Program-made: the position numbers and the translations under genes | The notes under the pieces: model-generated | What the model saw: the letters and a program-made list of their open reading frames with translations, nothing else | The model's database searches: none | Told to the model about the DNA's origin: nothing | Assembly: GCF_001638985.1 (NCBI RefSeq) | Contig: NW_017265189.1 | Span: 62,001 to 126,000, forward strand | Direction of reading: 5' to 3' | DNA: 64,000 nt | Origin: Phycomyces blakesleeanus NRRL 1555(-) | Lineage: Eukaryota; Mucoromycota; Mucoromycetes; Mucorales; Phycomycetaceae | In this document: positions 1 to 11,885 of the stretch, in pieces | How positions within the stretch are numbered: the first letter of the stretch is position 1 | Layout: the number at the start of each line of letters is the position of its first letter

Positions 1-293
1 AATATTCTCCATTTTGAGAAATATATTGCTGCTCATTTTCGACTTTTTTTGTGAGAAATTGAGTTTTACCATTACGAATAGAAGGGAATTGGGGCATTAT
101 ATATATATATTTCTCTCTCTTTTTTTTTCATAAAGAAAAAAATATGGAGAATGAGAATAAAGGGTTGGTTATTACAAACCTATTGAGTTTCACACTTAGA
201 CGAGAAGAATGAAGTAGGGGAGTTCCAACATGCATCGTTTGTGATTCATCAAGTAATTGATTCTCTTCATCAGAAGAATCTTCAATCATTTCC
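1..293 (-). CDS. possible 5' part of a divergent gene cut by the window edge
   Basis: An open minus-strand frame starts at an ATG near 293 and reads an acidic, serine-rich stretch (DSSDEENQLLDES) before a possible donor near 180. A second open stretch near the left edge (reads PQFPSIRNGKTQF) could be the next exon after an intron rich in A and TA repeats. If real, it is transcribed away from FANCD2 and shares its promoter region. No family is recognised, and the exon joining is a guess. The region is short and partly low complexity, so it may be no gene at all. Confidence 0.3.
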
Positions 294-476
294 ATATATA
301 TATATATATGTATGTATTGATATATATGTCCAAGTATGTCTATATGTTTATATATATATATATATATAATACAGTGCAAAGAAGAATAGAATAGAGCAAA
401 ATTAAAAAAAAGAGGATATACTTCTTTTATCTGACAGAAGAATCTATCATGTACTCATCACGTGGTTTGCATACAA

Positions 477-523
477 ACGCGTCCCAAAAATATATTACCG
501 CGTTTAAGCTTATTTCTCGCGTT
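477..523. promoter_or_regulatory. MCB-like CGCGT motifs upstream of FANCD2
   Basis: A perfect ACGCGT (477-482) is followed within 45 bp by CCGCGTTT (about 498-505) and CGCGTT (518-523), all 40-90 bp before the chosen FANCD2 ATG at 564. ACGCGT is the MluI cell-cycle box bound by MBF in yeasts and used at G1/S for replication and repair genes. That it works the same way here is inference. Confidence 0.45.
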
Positions 524-563
524 ACGTGTGTCTCGAGGATTCTTACTTCCACATTAAGTACAA

Positions 564-3500
564 ATGTCAACCATGGTCTTTGTAGAGATTCTTCAAAAAG
601 CTGGTTGTACTTTGGATCTTGACAAATCGTCAGTTACATTTCGTATGTCCTTTTGACTTTTTGTTTTTATTACTAGCATTACTACTATTTGTACACAGAT
701 CTATCATGCACATGTACATGTACACACACATTTACATTTAGACATTTCATTGGATTACATTACCTCATCTTCTTATTATTCTTATTCTTGCCAAACTTAC
801 ATTCTTTTCCCCCGAAATATCACAGAGGTCGAGCCTATTCTGTTTCGCAGACAATTAGGACGAATTTTGCGCAGCCATGCGAATTACCCAGACATTGTCG
901 ATGAGTTTATAGAGAATCTTCAAACGGTTACTGAAGACGTAGAAATCTTTAGAAGATGTCTGTTACCTTCAACGGTATCAGAACAAGTATCAAGATCAAG
1001 CCGGTAAGGAGAAGAAAAGAAAAGAAAAGAAAGAAATAAAGACTTGCATTAGTTTGAGTATATTTCTTTATTTTGTTAAAAATTAAATTAAAGTAGAGCA
1101 AAAGACTTTTCTGCATAATTTAGTATTATTCTTATAATTTAAGTAAAAGACCAAAAGACAAAGAGTATATGGATATGTATATACATAAAGTATGTAGGCA
1201 TAGACATAAGAAATATAAATATATGTATGTATATTTTTTCTTCTTCTTGTTTGTAGAGCCACATTAAATTCAACTAGTCTTTTCAAGACCCTTTTGGCAG
1301 TGGATGTTGTTCAACCAAAGATAATCACCTATCTTCTTGAGAGACTTCCTGAGTTTTACACTGAATTGGAGAATGAGTAAATACTTGAGAATGATAGTAA
1401 TAGTAATAGTAATAGTAATAGTAATAGTAATATGCGTTTCATACATATGTATGTAAAGGAGTCTGACAAAGTAATTCACAAAAATATTTCTATACTTCTT
1501 TTCTTCTTTTCTTTCGTTCAATACCTCTCTCTCTCTTTTTTTTTAGCAACTCAAGCTCATCTACTCCTCGTCTCATCCTTCAACAACTTCGCTGGTTGGA
1601 TTATATTGTTGAACCAGAAGTACTGACAGACAAACTTATTGAGGTTAAATATAAACTTTCTTTTCTATTTCTTCTTTGATTTATGAATATAAAGAGAGTG
1701 ATAGAATATGTATATTTCTTTAAGAAGAAGAGTAAAAAACAAACAAAAAACAAAAAGTTTTGATACTATTATTATTATTATTATTATTAGTATATTGTGT
1801 ATCTGTATATATTAATTGTGCTGTGTTGTGTTGTAGATTATTGATATTACACCACCTATAATCCAGCATGAGATCATTACTTCTTTACCAGAGATTATTA
1901 ATGACTCTGAACACAAAGTAAAGTATTTGTTCTTGTAAATTGATATACAAAAGTGCACAGAAAGTAATACTAATACTAATTTTGAAATGAATTTCACTAT
2001 TGATAGCCTATTGTCGTCTATCTGAAAGAATTGATGATGATCAATACTGTCTTGACTGTTCCAATCCTAGATGCTCTCTCCAATTTGACACTTCATTCAG
2101 AAAGCTTGGTAAATAAAACCAAAGTGTATACTTGTTTGTATCAATTAACTCATGCTATAATCTATTTTTTTCTATTAAGGATGATGTACGAGATGTTGTA
2201 CTAGAAAGACTTGATTCTGCAGAACTGGATGATCTTCCAGTCATTGTTAAATTCTTGCTTCACACCGTCTCTCCAACCACAGTTGATATTGTAAGTTTTT
2301 CTTTTCTTTTTTAATATACAAATATATCTATATATATTATCTAATGTTACAATGAATTAATGGATTATTGTGTAGGTGATTTCTGGTATTCGTCAAAATC
2401 TAGACTTTAGAACCCTGGGGAAAGTACAGCAGGCCGAAATTTCACATTCTGTTGCTGGCCATAAATCCAAACTACAGAAAGAGGATTCTAATAAGCACTA
2501 TCCAGAGGCCTTGATTTTAGGTACAGACAGATAGACACATGTATACATTCCCTCACACTCACACTTGTATACCCAATGTACAGAATCCATCAAACTTGGC
2601 TTACAAGTTCACAAGTTTGTCTGTGATGGCTGGATTAAGGCAATCTCGGCACTCAATGGACCAGTAAGTACAATAACCTTTTTTATATAACCAGGTTTAG
2701 ATACCTAACCAATCCTTTTTTTTCCATTTTATTTACTTATTTAGCGTGAACATAAAGTATTGGATGTCTTGATCCTATTCACTTTACACTCTATGCCTTC
2801 CACAAAGAAAAAGGCAGAATCCATATTTAAGAAAAAGATTCTTTGTGGTGGGATTACTGGTGCTCTTCTTGAAGAAACAATACTCTGTCATGCAAATGGA
2901 TTGACAAGGTACATTATATATTTTTATTATTATGATTACTATGTGATGGCTCTATCTAAACAACTTTATATACATCGTTTCAAGTTACTGGAATACAATC
3001 CTTTCTCTGACAGAATTTGTATTGCGCTCCAATCAAAAGAGTACCGCAGTCGCTCAATGTGCAGGTGCACTTTATGCTAGTGCATTCAAATCATGCGATG
3101 CTTATTATAGACAGGTATAAAAGAAGAGAAAAACAAGTTTTGACTTGGACTTCTGCAACCCTACAGAGCCACCAACATATATATATATATATATTTACTT
3201 ATATCCCATAGCTAACAAATTATTTGCCTCGATCATGTGTATAGGAAATCGTTGGTTTACTTGTAACCCACATTGGCAGTGGTGAAATATCCTTTATGTA
3301 TATAATGTTAATGATCGAATAGCTCAACTTTGGACTTGATCTTTTATTACCTTGACCATCCTTTTTTCTTTCTTTCTTTCTTTATTCACGTAGTTGAAAT
3401 GAATGTAGCACTCAGTGTTCTGCTCAAGCTAGTTAGGTCGGATGCCAAAAGCATGGCAGTGTATGCAGACTTTGTAAAAGGAATCTTGGATTACCTCGAT

Positions 3501-6500
3501 AATCTTTCACTTTTCCAGATCCGTACACTCTTTAACATCTTTAGTGTCCTTGCATTGATGGTGAGTGTCTTTCTCTTTTATTTTATCTTTTTAAAAAGAA
3601 ATATACGCACACATAAATTATTATGATTAAATATATGTATACATGATTTTCTTTATAGGTGGAAGACCATTGTGATGGAAGAGATTCTAGTCTCTGGTCT
3701 GATATCCAGATTGTTATTCGCAAACAGCTATCAAACCCACGAGAGAAATATAAAAAGATTGGTATTATAGCGTGTATTGCTGCTATTGAGGTTCTTGGAT
3801 CAAAACAAACTTGTTCTGAAGCAGCGACCGGTTCAAGCACACAAGGTAACTCGGATTCGTACACCGCAGAACAGGCTCTGCGACATCCGGTACTCAAACA
3901 GGCCATTGATTTGGTTGATATGGTACTTCGGCATTGTAAGCAGTATCCCGTAAGTTTTACTTTTTAACTCTTTAGATAAATAAATAGAAAAATTGGTGTA
4001 AAGTCAAAAGAAATATTGTTCTTATTGCTGCTGCTTTTTATATATATTGGTTTTGGTTTTGGTTTTTGTAGTTATGCTTGGCATTAGTCTATGATGAACT
4101 TTCTCACTCGGTGAAGAGTGGTTGCTTAGACAGGCGGTTTGAACTTTGGGTTCGGGACAAGATGACAAATGATTTCCTTGAAAGCTACATGATGGATCTA
4201 GAGGAAGCTACTCAGAAAGTTGAATCTGCACAAAACAACCATGAGATATCGTTTAAGCCAGAACTGTGGATGAATCTGGACAAAGAGGTAAATACATATA
4301 TAAAGAAAGAAAGATGAATACTTACAGAGCAATTCTATATAGGAATCACAAGTTGTCATTAACCTTTACGACTTGGTTCATGGAGTAGAAGAATCCAAAA
4401 GAAGATCGCTTGTGATCCCGCTTTGTTCAATCTTTAACCTCATGCAGAGCTGCGAAAAAAGAATTACGGACGGGAAACTTGACGATGTGGATGCTGTATT
4501 GGGTTGTGGAATTGTTCTTTTTCAAGTGGATGATATTGATGTAAGTTAAGAAGAATACATTCATGGATAAATAAGATTCAATCATTTGAAACAACTCAAG
4601 ATTTGTATTCAAATTAATCCCTTCTTCTTTTATTATCATTATATATAGAATATGGTTCGTGAACTTCATCCAGAAGAGTTTGAAGAAGCTTGCGATCTCT
4701 TGTTTTATGCAGTCAATTGGTAATATTGATCGATTGATTGATTGATGGGTTATTTATTAAATCTACAACTACATCAATTGACTGTTTTATGCTGGTCTTT
4801 CTATAAACCATTAGGTACAGAGAACTTATCAAGGCATTTTCTACGCTTGAGGATGCAGAAACACGCGAAAAACTTGCTTTACGTTTGAAAAACATCATCA
4901 CGCTCGAAAGTGTACTTGAGAAACTCTTGAAACATGTACCAGGCTTTGTGCCCCTTGAATTCCATGCGTCTTCTTCAGCCCCAAACACAAGAGACAGCAC
5001 AAAGGCCCACGTATTAAATGCTGTAAAGTTATTAAACTTTATTTTCTTTTCTTTTCTTTTCTTTTACCATTATGATTGATAACAATAATGTGTTTCTTTC
5101 TTTAGCCTGGTACACAAAACAGTCAAATGATTAAATCTGATCCTACTTCTGGTCAAGATTCCCAATTTGAGATTTTCAAAGCTCCTTTCAAGAAAGACGC
5201 CGGGCCTCGAGCATATTTACCACAATTCGAGACTATTAATGATTTGAGAAAGTACATGCGTGCTTTAGATGTAAGTAAACCAAAGAAAGAAAGAATGAAA
5301 GATACAAATAAAGGAACATTGAGCTTGGAATTTATATTTAATTATTTTTTGATTATTAGATTAATGCACTACGTCTACTAAAGCCTGTCGAAACTTCTAG
5401 TGGAGAAATCATTAAATTTGATGTAAGAATAAAACAAAACAAAAAAAAAACTCAAAGAAGTTTGCTTATACTGGATTTGTATTAGTACAAAGAAAACAAT
5501 TATCTCTTGAAGGATCTAAACCAGAAGCTTGACATAAAGCTTGGACAGACAGTAAAAAAGAAGATCAATGAAGATAGATTTCCTACAAGCAATGCCATAC
5601 TTTTAGAGAAAATAAGCGCAGCCCGGTTTGTAAAAGAGGTAAGGCGATTAACAACAACAAAATAAAACTATTTTTTGTGTGTATGTATGTTTATTTATTT
5701 ATTCATATAAAAATATAAAAAAAAAAGGTGGTTCAATATTTGCCTTTGATCCTTCAAACGCTAGAAAATCTATATGAAGATGCACAACTTCAGGTAAGTC
5801 TTTTTCTTTTGTTTAGAAATCTACCTATGAATATCAAATATATGTATATCTTATGGCAGACTATGATTATTAAATATTTTACTTTTCATTAGGAAAATGA
5901 ACCTGGAAGAGTAGAAGAGGGAGGAAGAGAAATGGCATTGAGTATTAAGTTGTGTGTCAATATTCTTTCAAAACTGTTCTTGTGGCCTGATCTTGAGAAT
6001 ATTGAAAACAGTTTTATTCTACAAGTAAGACAAAGTTTTTTTTTTAAAAAAAAAAAAAAAATTGTGATAATCATATATTTAAATATCCTACTGTCAATTA
6101 GAGCCTCGTGAGTTGTTTGGCTGACCGGATATCCGAGATATCCACCAAAAAAAACGCGCTCAATTCAATTATCCAAGACGCATTTACGTATCTATCCCGC
6201 TTTGGTGACAATATGATGGAAGCCAGACCTTCAGTAGATCTGTCCAAGATTCTGATTCGCATGATGGCACTTTCTGACAATCCATCCTCCATGAAACCAG
6301 GTGCACTGGCGGCAATAAATCGTATCTTGTCTACAAACTGGCTCGATAGAATAACCATAAAGGTAATATATATATATATATATAAAGGGCGGGCAGTCAT
6401 AAATTAATCTTATTGGCTAAGCCTATTTCAAACTTGTTTTGAACCTTTTGGTCTGTCCACACCAATTGCAATCACCATATTTTTTATTTTTCACCTTGAA

Positions 6501-7366
6501 CATTGACTTATTCTTCACTTTTTTTTTTAAAAAAAAAGAAAGATATTCTTTTCTTGGTAGAAAAATCGATTGAATTAAGTGAGGATCCTCTCCAAGTTAT
6601 GTATGAGTACATGACATTTGTGTTACCCACTTACGAGAGAGACAGCTGTGATGAAAGAGATCGAGTTGTTGAAGACTACCCTTTACTCAGACCAGACACA
6701 GTATTATATTACTATCAAGTAAGTGTGTTTTGAATCCTATTGTATTTCTTCTTCTTAAAAAAAATTATATAACTTGTACATATATTTCTCTCTATCTCCT
6801 TAGGCTGTGTTGAACCAAATAGTCAGTAACCTACAGTCTTCTCAAAGATCTGGTATGGAATTCGAAGACATGGTTCTTTACTATTCAAAGATTGTCAAGC
6901 TCTTTGAGCGCACTACAAATAATATCAAAATCAAGAGCCAGCGTGAACTCTTTATTCATTTGCTCAAGACCGGCCGAGTCTTTATCAAACTCTTTACGGT
7001 GATCTGTATTCCGTTTTTTACCAATGTGTTCAAGGCTTACAGAGAAACAATCCTTTCGACATTCAAGGATTTCCAGACAAGTACTCGAATTCTTCAAGTA
7101 AATAATGGATCTATAATGATTAAGTTGGATAACTAACATTGTACACATATTATTTTTTGTGTCTTTTTATATAAACATTTATATGTTGTGTAGACAATTT
7201 GCTCTCATGTAAAGGCAGTCAAGGATAATAATCTAGCTTCACATGTGCCAGCTCTAAAAATGGCCTTGGAGAATGTCCTTTATCAAGTGAAGATTCTGTT
7301 GAATGAAAACAATGTGCCGTCTGATGCATTTGTATTGGGTAAGATCTTGTAGAAAAAAAGAAATGG

Positions 7367-7405
<39 letters not shown>

Positions 7406-8135
7406 TTCACAATCTCGACTTATTCTATGTTCTTGTTGCATATTTTGTATGCGTGTGTTTTTATCAATAGGTGCATTGAAACATAGAGATATTCGGGGTG
7501 TTGAAGTATCTTCTCAGGTATAATATATACATAGCCATACACATACACATATGTCCCGCTTTTCTTTTTGTGTAAAATACAACCACTAATACTTTTGCGC
7601 TTAAAAAAAAACATTCGTATATCTATTTGTTAATATCTAGCTTCCACGAGATGATGTGTCTGATGATGAAGATGAAGAAGAACAAGTGATGGAATTACAA
7701 GAGGGATCTGATAATGAGGAAGAAGGAGAAGAAGGAGAGGAGGAGGAGGAGAGTGAAGGTGGTCATCTGGGTCCTGCTACAAAGAGACGTTTGGAAGCAA
7801 AGAAAGCATATCAAAAGTCTCGTATGGGAAATTCGACGTATTCTATTCGAACAACCAGTCAGATCCCAGCCAGTTCAGATGAAGAAGATTCGTTGCAGTT
7901 TTCAGAAAATGGGTCTGAAGATGAATCAGAAACCTCTAGTCCTACCGCCCCTTTATCCTACAGCCCAGAGAGTATTTCAAAGTCGTCCAAGATATCTGCT
8001 GCTGTGCATGAACGACCAAAACTCTCGGAGCCTCCTAACAAGAAAGGGCGGTTTGCAAAGAATCATCGGGATGCGAGTGGGAAAGACAAGGTCTTTTCTC
8101 TCACACGACTAAAGACTGAAAGCGAAGAAGAATGA
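564..8135 (+). CDS. FANCD2: Fanconi anaemia group D2 protein (FANCD2) orthologue
   Basis: This is the scaffold protein of the interstrand-crosslink repair pathway. In animals and plants it pairs with FANCI, is monoubiquitinated by FANCL/UBE2T, and clamps on DNA in the nucleus. I assign about 29 exons (564-642, 826-1003, and so on, last exon about 7641-8135), with short introns and GT-AG borders. Spliced length is roughly 1,400 codons, close to the 1,451 of human FANCD2. Diagnostic blocks in order are: an N-terminal start with EILQKAGCTLDLDKS; FRRQLGRILRSHANYP; PVIVKFLLHTV (about 2250); FVKGILDYLDNLS (about 3470); IRKQLSNPREKYKKIGII (about 3715); and NDFLESYMMDLEEA (about 4170). The C-terminus (7656-8135) is acidic and serine-rich, as in other FANCD2 proteins. 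The start at 564 is chosen because it precedes the first conserved block in frame; 573 is an alternative. The residue aligned with the human ubiquitin-acceptor lysine reads Cys. Confidence 0.95.
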
Positions 8136-9582
8136 AGTGCTTTACATGATACTATAATACAATACACTGTTACTGTATTTTTTGTGAAGATCAACATTGC
8201 TTTACTAGCTGTACATAATCTACATATGGATATCAATTATACAAATAAAACATGGCTTATAATTCAATTTACTACACAACAAGAAGAAGAAGAAGAAGAA
8301 CAAGGCATTTATATTGACTATATATAAATGACATTTGCTAGCTTACTAACCAACCCTCTTTACAGCTTTGAACCTACAAATCTATAGATCTATTCTGATC
8401 TGAGATGTAATTAAACATCAATAAATTAAAGCAAAGGAAATAAAATGTGGTCTGATATCAGTACAGCCATTGTTTAAAAATAAAATATTTTTTTGGGTTA
8501 AAATGGTTTCTTGCTGTTTTGCATAATTGGTTGCTTTTATTGTATTATCTGACGATTAAATATAAAAGGGTGAGAGGGAAGGCTGAGATCAAGTATCACA
8601 GGTACTCATTATAATTAGTTTGAGAAACAAAATACAAAATACAAAATACAAAAAGCATGCGGTATTTTGGTATCTACCACGTCAATAACAAAGTATCCTG
8701 TGTCAGAAATATAAATATTTTGCTAGGGAATTGAAAGAATCATATATTACTATTATTTTGAATACAAATCAGTGTAATACAGAATATTTATCTAAAGTTA
8801 TCGTGCATGAAACACTAACAGACAACTTATTTCACACGCACAGTGAAAGAGAGAAAGAGATACCTTGTAAGTATTTAGTATCAATTAATGTCACAAAACA
8901 AATGGATTAAAACGCATGTTTTTTTTTCCTTTTCTTTAGTTGGTGGTTTCTTTGAAATGATATGATATGATATGATATGAAGAAATACAATGGATCTTAT
9001 TGTTAATGTTATTACTTTTTGTTTGCTTGTTTAATTGATCAACTGATCCGAATTGGTTCGAATTGGTTCAAATTGGTTCAAATTGGTTCAAATTTTAATT
9101 AATTATTTATTTATTTTCACTGCGTTATTAATAATATTGAACCATTATGCAAAAATGTTCAAGATAAAAAAAATGTATTTACAAAGTTTAATGTAACAAA
9201 AAAAAATGAAAATGAAAATGAAGGTGAAAAACTAGAGAAAGGAGATAAGGAATATATAAAGATAGATTTGATTGGAGTGTTAAATGGTAAGATGGTAATA
9301 TGGTGGTATAGTAAGGGATATAGTGAATATATTGAATGGCGATTATGATGGTGGTGGTGGTGGTTTATCCACAGTATGAGAATAAAAATACAAAAAAAAA
9401 TGGTATAAAATATAAAATGATGGTATGAAATGAAATCCATACTTGTAAAATAAAATTAACATAAAAGTGAAAAGAATTATAAATAGGTATGCAAAATAAA
9501 AAACAAATAAAAAATTGATAAAGATTAGACAAGTCAAGCTAGTCCCAATCTTTTTCTTTGGCTCTTTTTTGCTCTTTTTTTT
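8136..9582. other. intergenic, repeats only
   Basis: No supported gene between two converging genes. It contains an AAG-type run near 8280-8300, ATACAAA repeats near 8630-8655, ATATG repeats near 8960-8980, and about five copies of a 10-bp AATTGGTTCA unit at about 9050-9095. AT-rich tracts fill the rest. Confidence 0.7.
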
Positions 9583-11885
9583 TTATGACTGAAGCCACTT
9601 TAAGGGTTGATAGCCTACAGTTTTAGGGTCTTGTTCGGTTTCACTGCCTTCCTTGACTTTCTTGGTCTTGGTGCGAGCCAAGCGTCTCTGGCGATGGTTC
9701 ACACGTCTGATGCGGAATAGGCGACCAAGGAATGGTAATACGAGGTAATAAATGACAAGCATACAGAATAAAGAAATACGAATGGTCGACCTAATTGTTT
9801 GTATTTTTTATTAACAATATAATCACTAAAAATGTGAGCTGGTGTTTTTTCTTTGTTTTATTTTGTACATACCACAGGTCAATACCAGGCGAGGAAATCA
9901 AATTAATTTGAGGAGTAGAGGTAGCCTGACCATAATAAGCTGAGAATATTTGTGATCGTGGGTAGTTGTCACGGTGACGAGGGGATGTAAAAGTAGATGA
10001 AGGCTTTGTGGGAGCAGCAGCAAAGAATGCAAGGCAGACAAACATGGCCATAAACACTCTATTATCTGATTGACCAATTCCATTACTATTGATACTGATA
10101 TTGATATTATCGCCATTTCCACTGCCACTCTGATTATCGTTATCGTTATTATTATCATGCTCGTGCTCATGATCGTGTTCGTGTTCATGCTCATGCTCAT
10201 GCTCATGCTCATGTTCATGATCGTTATGGTTACTATTATTGTTGTTGGTATGGCTATAGTCTGCATCAGACTGCTGTCTCTGTCGTTTTATCTGACGACG
10301 ATATGGCTTGCGTTCTTTTTTTGGAATCAATTCTGCAACAGCAGCACGTTGAGCGGCACGTTCTTTGAGCTTCTGCTGTCTCTCGGCACGTTCTCTTTCC
10401 TGGGCATCTTTGCGTTCACGCATAAGACGTTCTTCTTTGGACTGTTTGCACTTTTGTTTCTGGGTCTGGAATCTGTTTAGAACCGTGTTTCCGCCCGGTA
10501 GCTGAGAAAGAAGCTGCTGTAGAATCAGGTTCTCCTGGTCAATTGTGTCGTTGCTGTGTTTAAGGAACGAGATGTATTCGGTTGCCTTGTGTAAGATGGT
10601 TGCCTTGTTGAGTTTGTGGGCAACCTCGACACCGTCAATGATCTCGCCCGTGCCTTCTTCATCTTCCATATCTTCGTCGTCGCTGCGCTTGCCTGGTCCA
10701 GGCTCGCGGATGTGGGCCTTGTAAAGAGCAGGCACGACATTCTTGAGGTCCTGGATGCGGTCATTGATATTGTTTCGATACCGACGCTCGATCGCATTGT
10801 GTGCCACTTTCTTTAGCTTTTGTTCGGGCTCAATAACGCCGTTAAATTGACGGTGGAATGACTCCAGGGATGGTAAGGTAGGGGAGTGGTGAGGGGGTGT
10901 TCTGATAGGGCTCCAGTGATCGTGTTCATCGTGAGAGTCTACAGGAAGGTTCAATTGTTTGTTAGATAAATAATTTAAAATGAGATTAATTTTGCACATA
11001 TCCAAGGGGTTAAAATAACAACAATAATAATAATAATAATAATAAATGTATTAGTTGATTGATTGTACCTGATTCCGCACAGGCATTTTGGCTCCATTGA
11101 TCTATAGCAGCAAATGCAGAAATCAGCGGGCGTTCATCAGTATAGGGGTAGTCTGGAATTGGAGACACCGAGACTCCCATATCTGCAGACTCAGGACCAT
11201 ATGAAGATGTGTTCTGGGAGGAGATACTATGAGGACCGAGTGTAGAGTAATTGTTGTTATTGTTGTTGTTTTGATCTGTTCGTTTGTCGTGGCCCATCAT
11301 GATATTTTGTTGCTGTTGCTGCTGTTGCTGTCGTTGCTGCTGCTGTACCATGATGGAGGCAAAGGCGGACTTTTGGTCGGAGGGCATCCGTGAGTGGGAT
11401 GCTGGGATGGTTATGGAGGGAAAATGTGGAGAAGATGGTGAAGATAGGGGTGAGCTGAGACCAGATGAGATTATAGCCTCTTGGTGAGGAGGAGATGAAT
11501 GAGCTAGTTGTTGCTGCTGCTGTTGCTGACGATTTGCTTCGTGGTTCTTGAAGAGCCAGGCATAGACTTCGTACTCGTTACCAGTCGAAAGGATGTATTC
11601 AGGAACGCTTTCTTGAGGATAACCAAGCGAAGGCCGGGCAAGTTCTTGGTTCATTCTTAGACCAAGTGAGGCTGCACCAAATGAGTTGTGTTGAGGTTGA
11701 GACATGGATTGTGTAGAACGAGACTGTTGTTGTTGTTGTTGTTGCAATAATAATTGATTATGATGATTATGAAGTTGTTGCTGTTGCTGTTGCTGTTGCT
11801 GTTGGTGTTGGTGGTTGTGGGGTACTGGACGCTGCATGGTATCAATATAAGTGTCAAAGTCAAGTTCGTTGGTTTCTTGCAGCAT
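9583..11885 (-). CDS. SREBP-like membrane-tethered bHLH transcription factor, Sre2-like (short C-terminus)
   Basis: Predicted sterol/hypoxia-type regulator held in the ER membrane and released by proteolysis. Exons: 11069-11885, 9873-10938 and 9583-9790; the junctions keep frame and give 696 residues. The N-terminus is glutamine- and asparagine-rich, as in an activation domain. The bHLH basic region reads HNAIERRYRNNIND, with the tyrosine typical of SREBPs where other bHLH proteins have arginine. Helix 2 reads LNKATILHKATEYISFLKHS. The loop between the helices is expanded by about 40 acidic/glycine-rich residues. A His/Glu repeat and a basic region follow, then two hydrophobic helices (FMAMFVCLAFFAAA and ISLFCMLVIYYLVLPFLG) separated by a short luminal-type loop. 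The protein stops about 45 residues after the second helix, so the long C-terminal regulatory domain of Sre1/SREBP is absent. S. pombe Sre2 also lacks it. Target genes cannot be seen. Confidence 0.9.

Noticed and set aside
10070..10480. Long plus-strand frame opposite the SREBP-like gene
   Set aside because: It mirrors the His/Glu repeat and coiled regions on the other strand; the minus-strand protein has clear domains.
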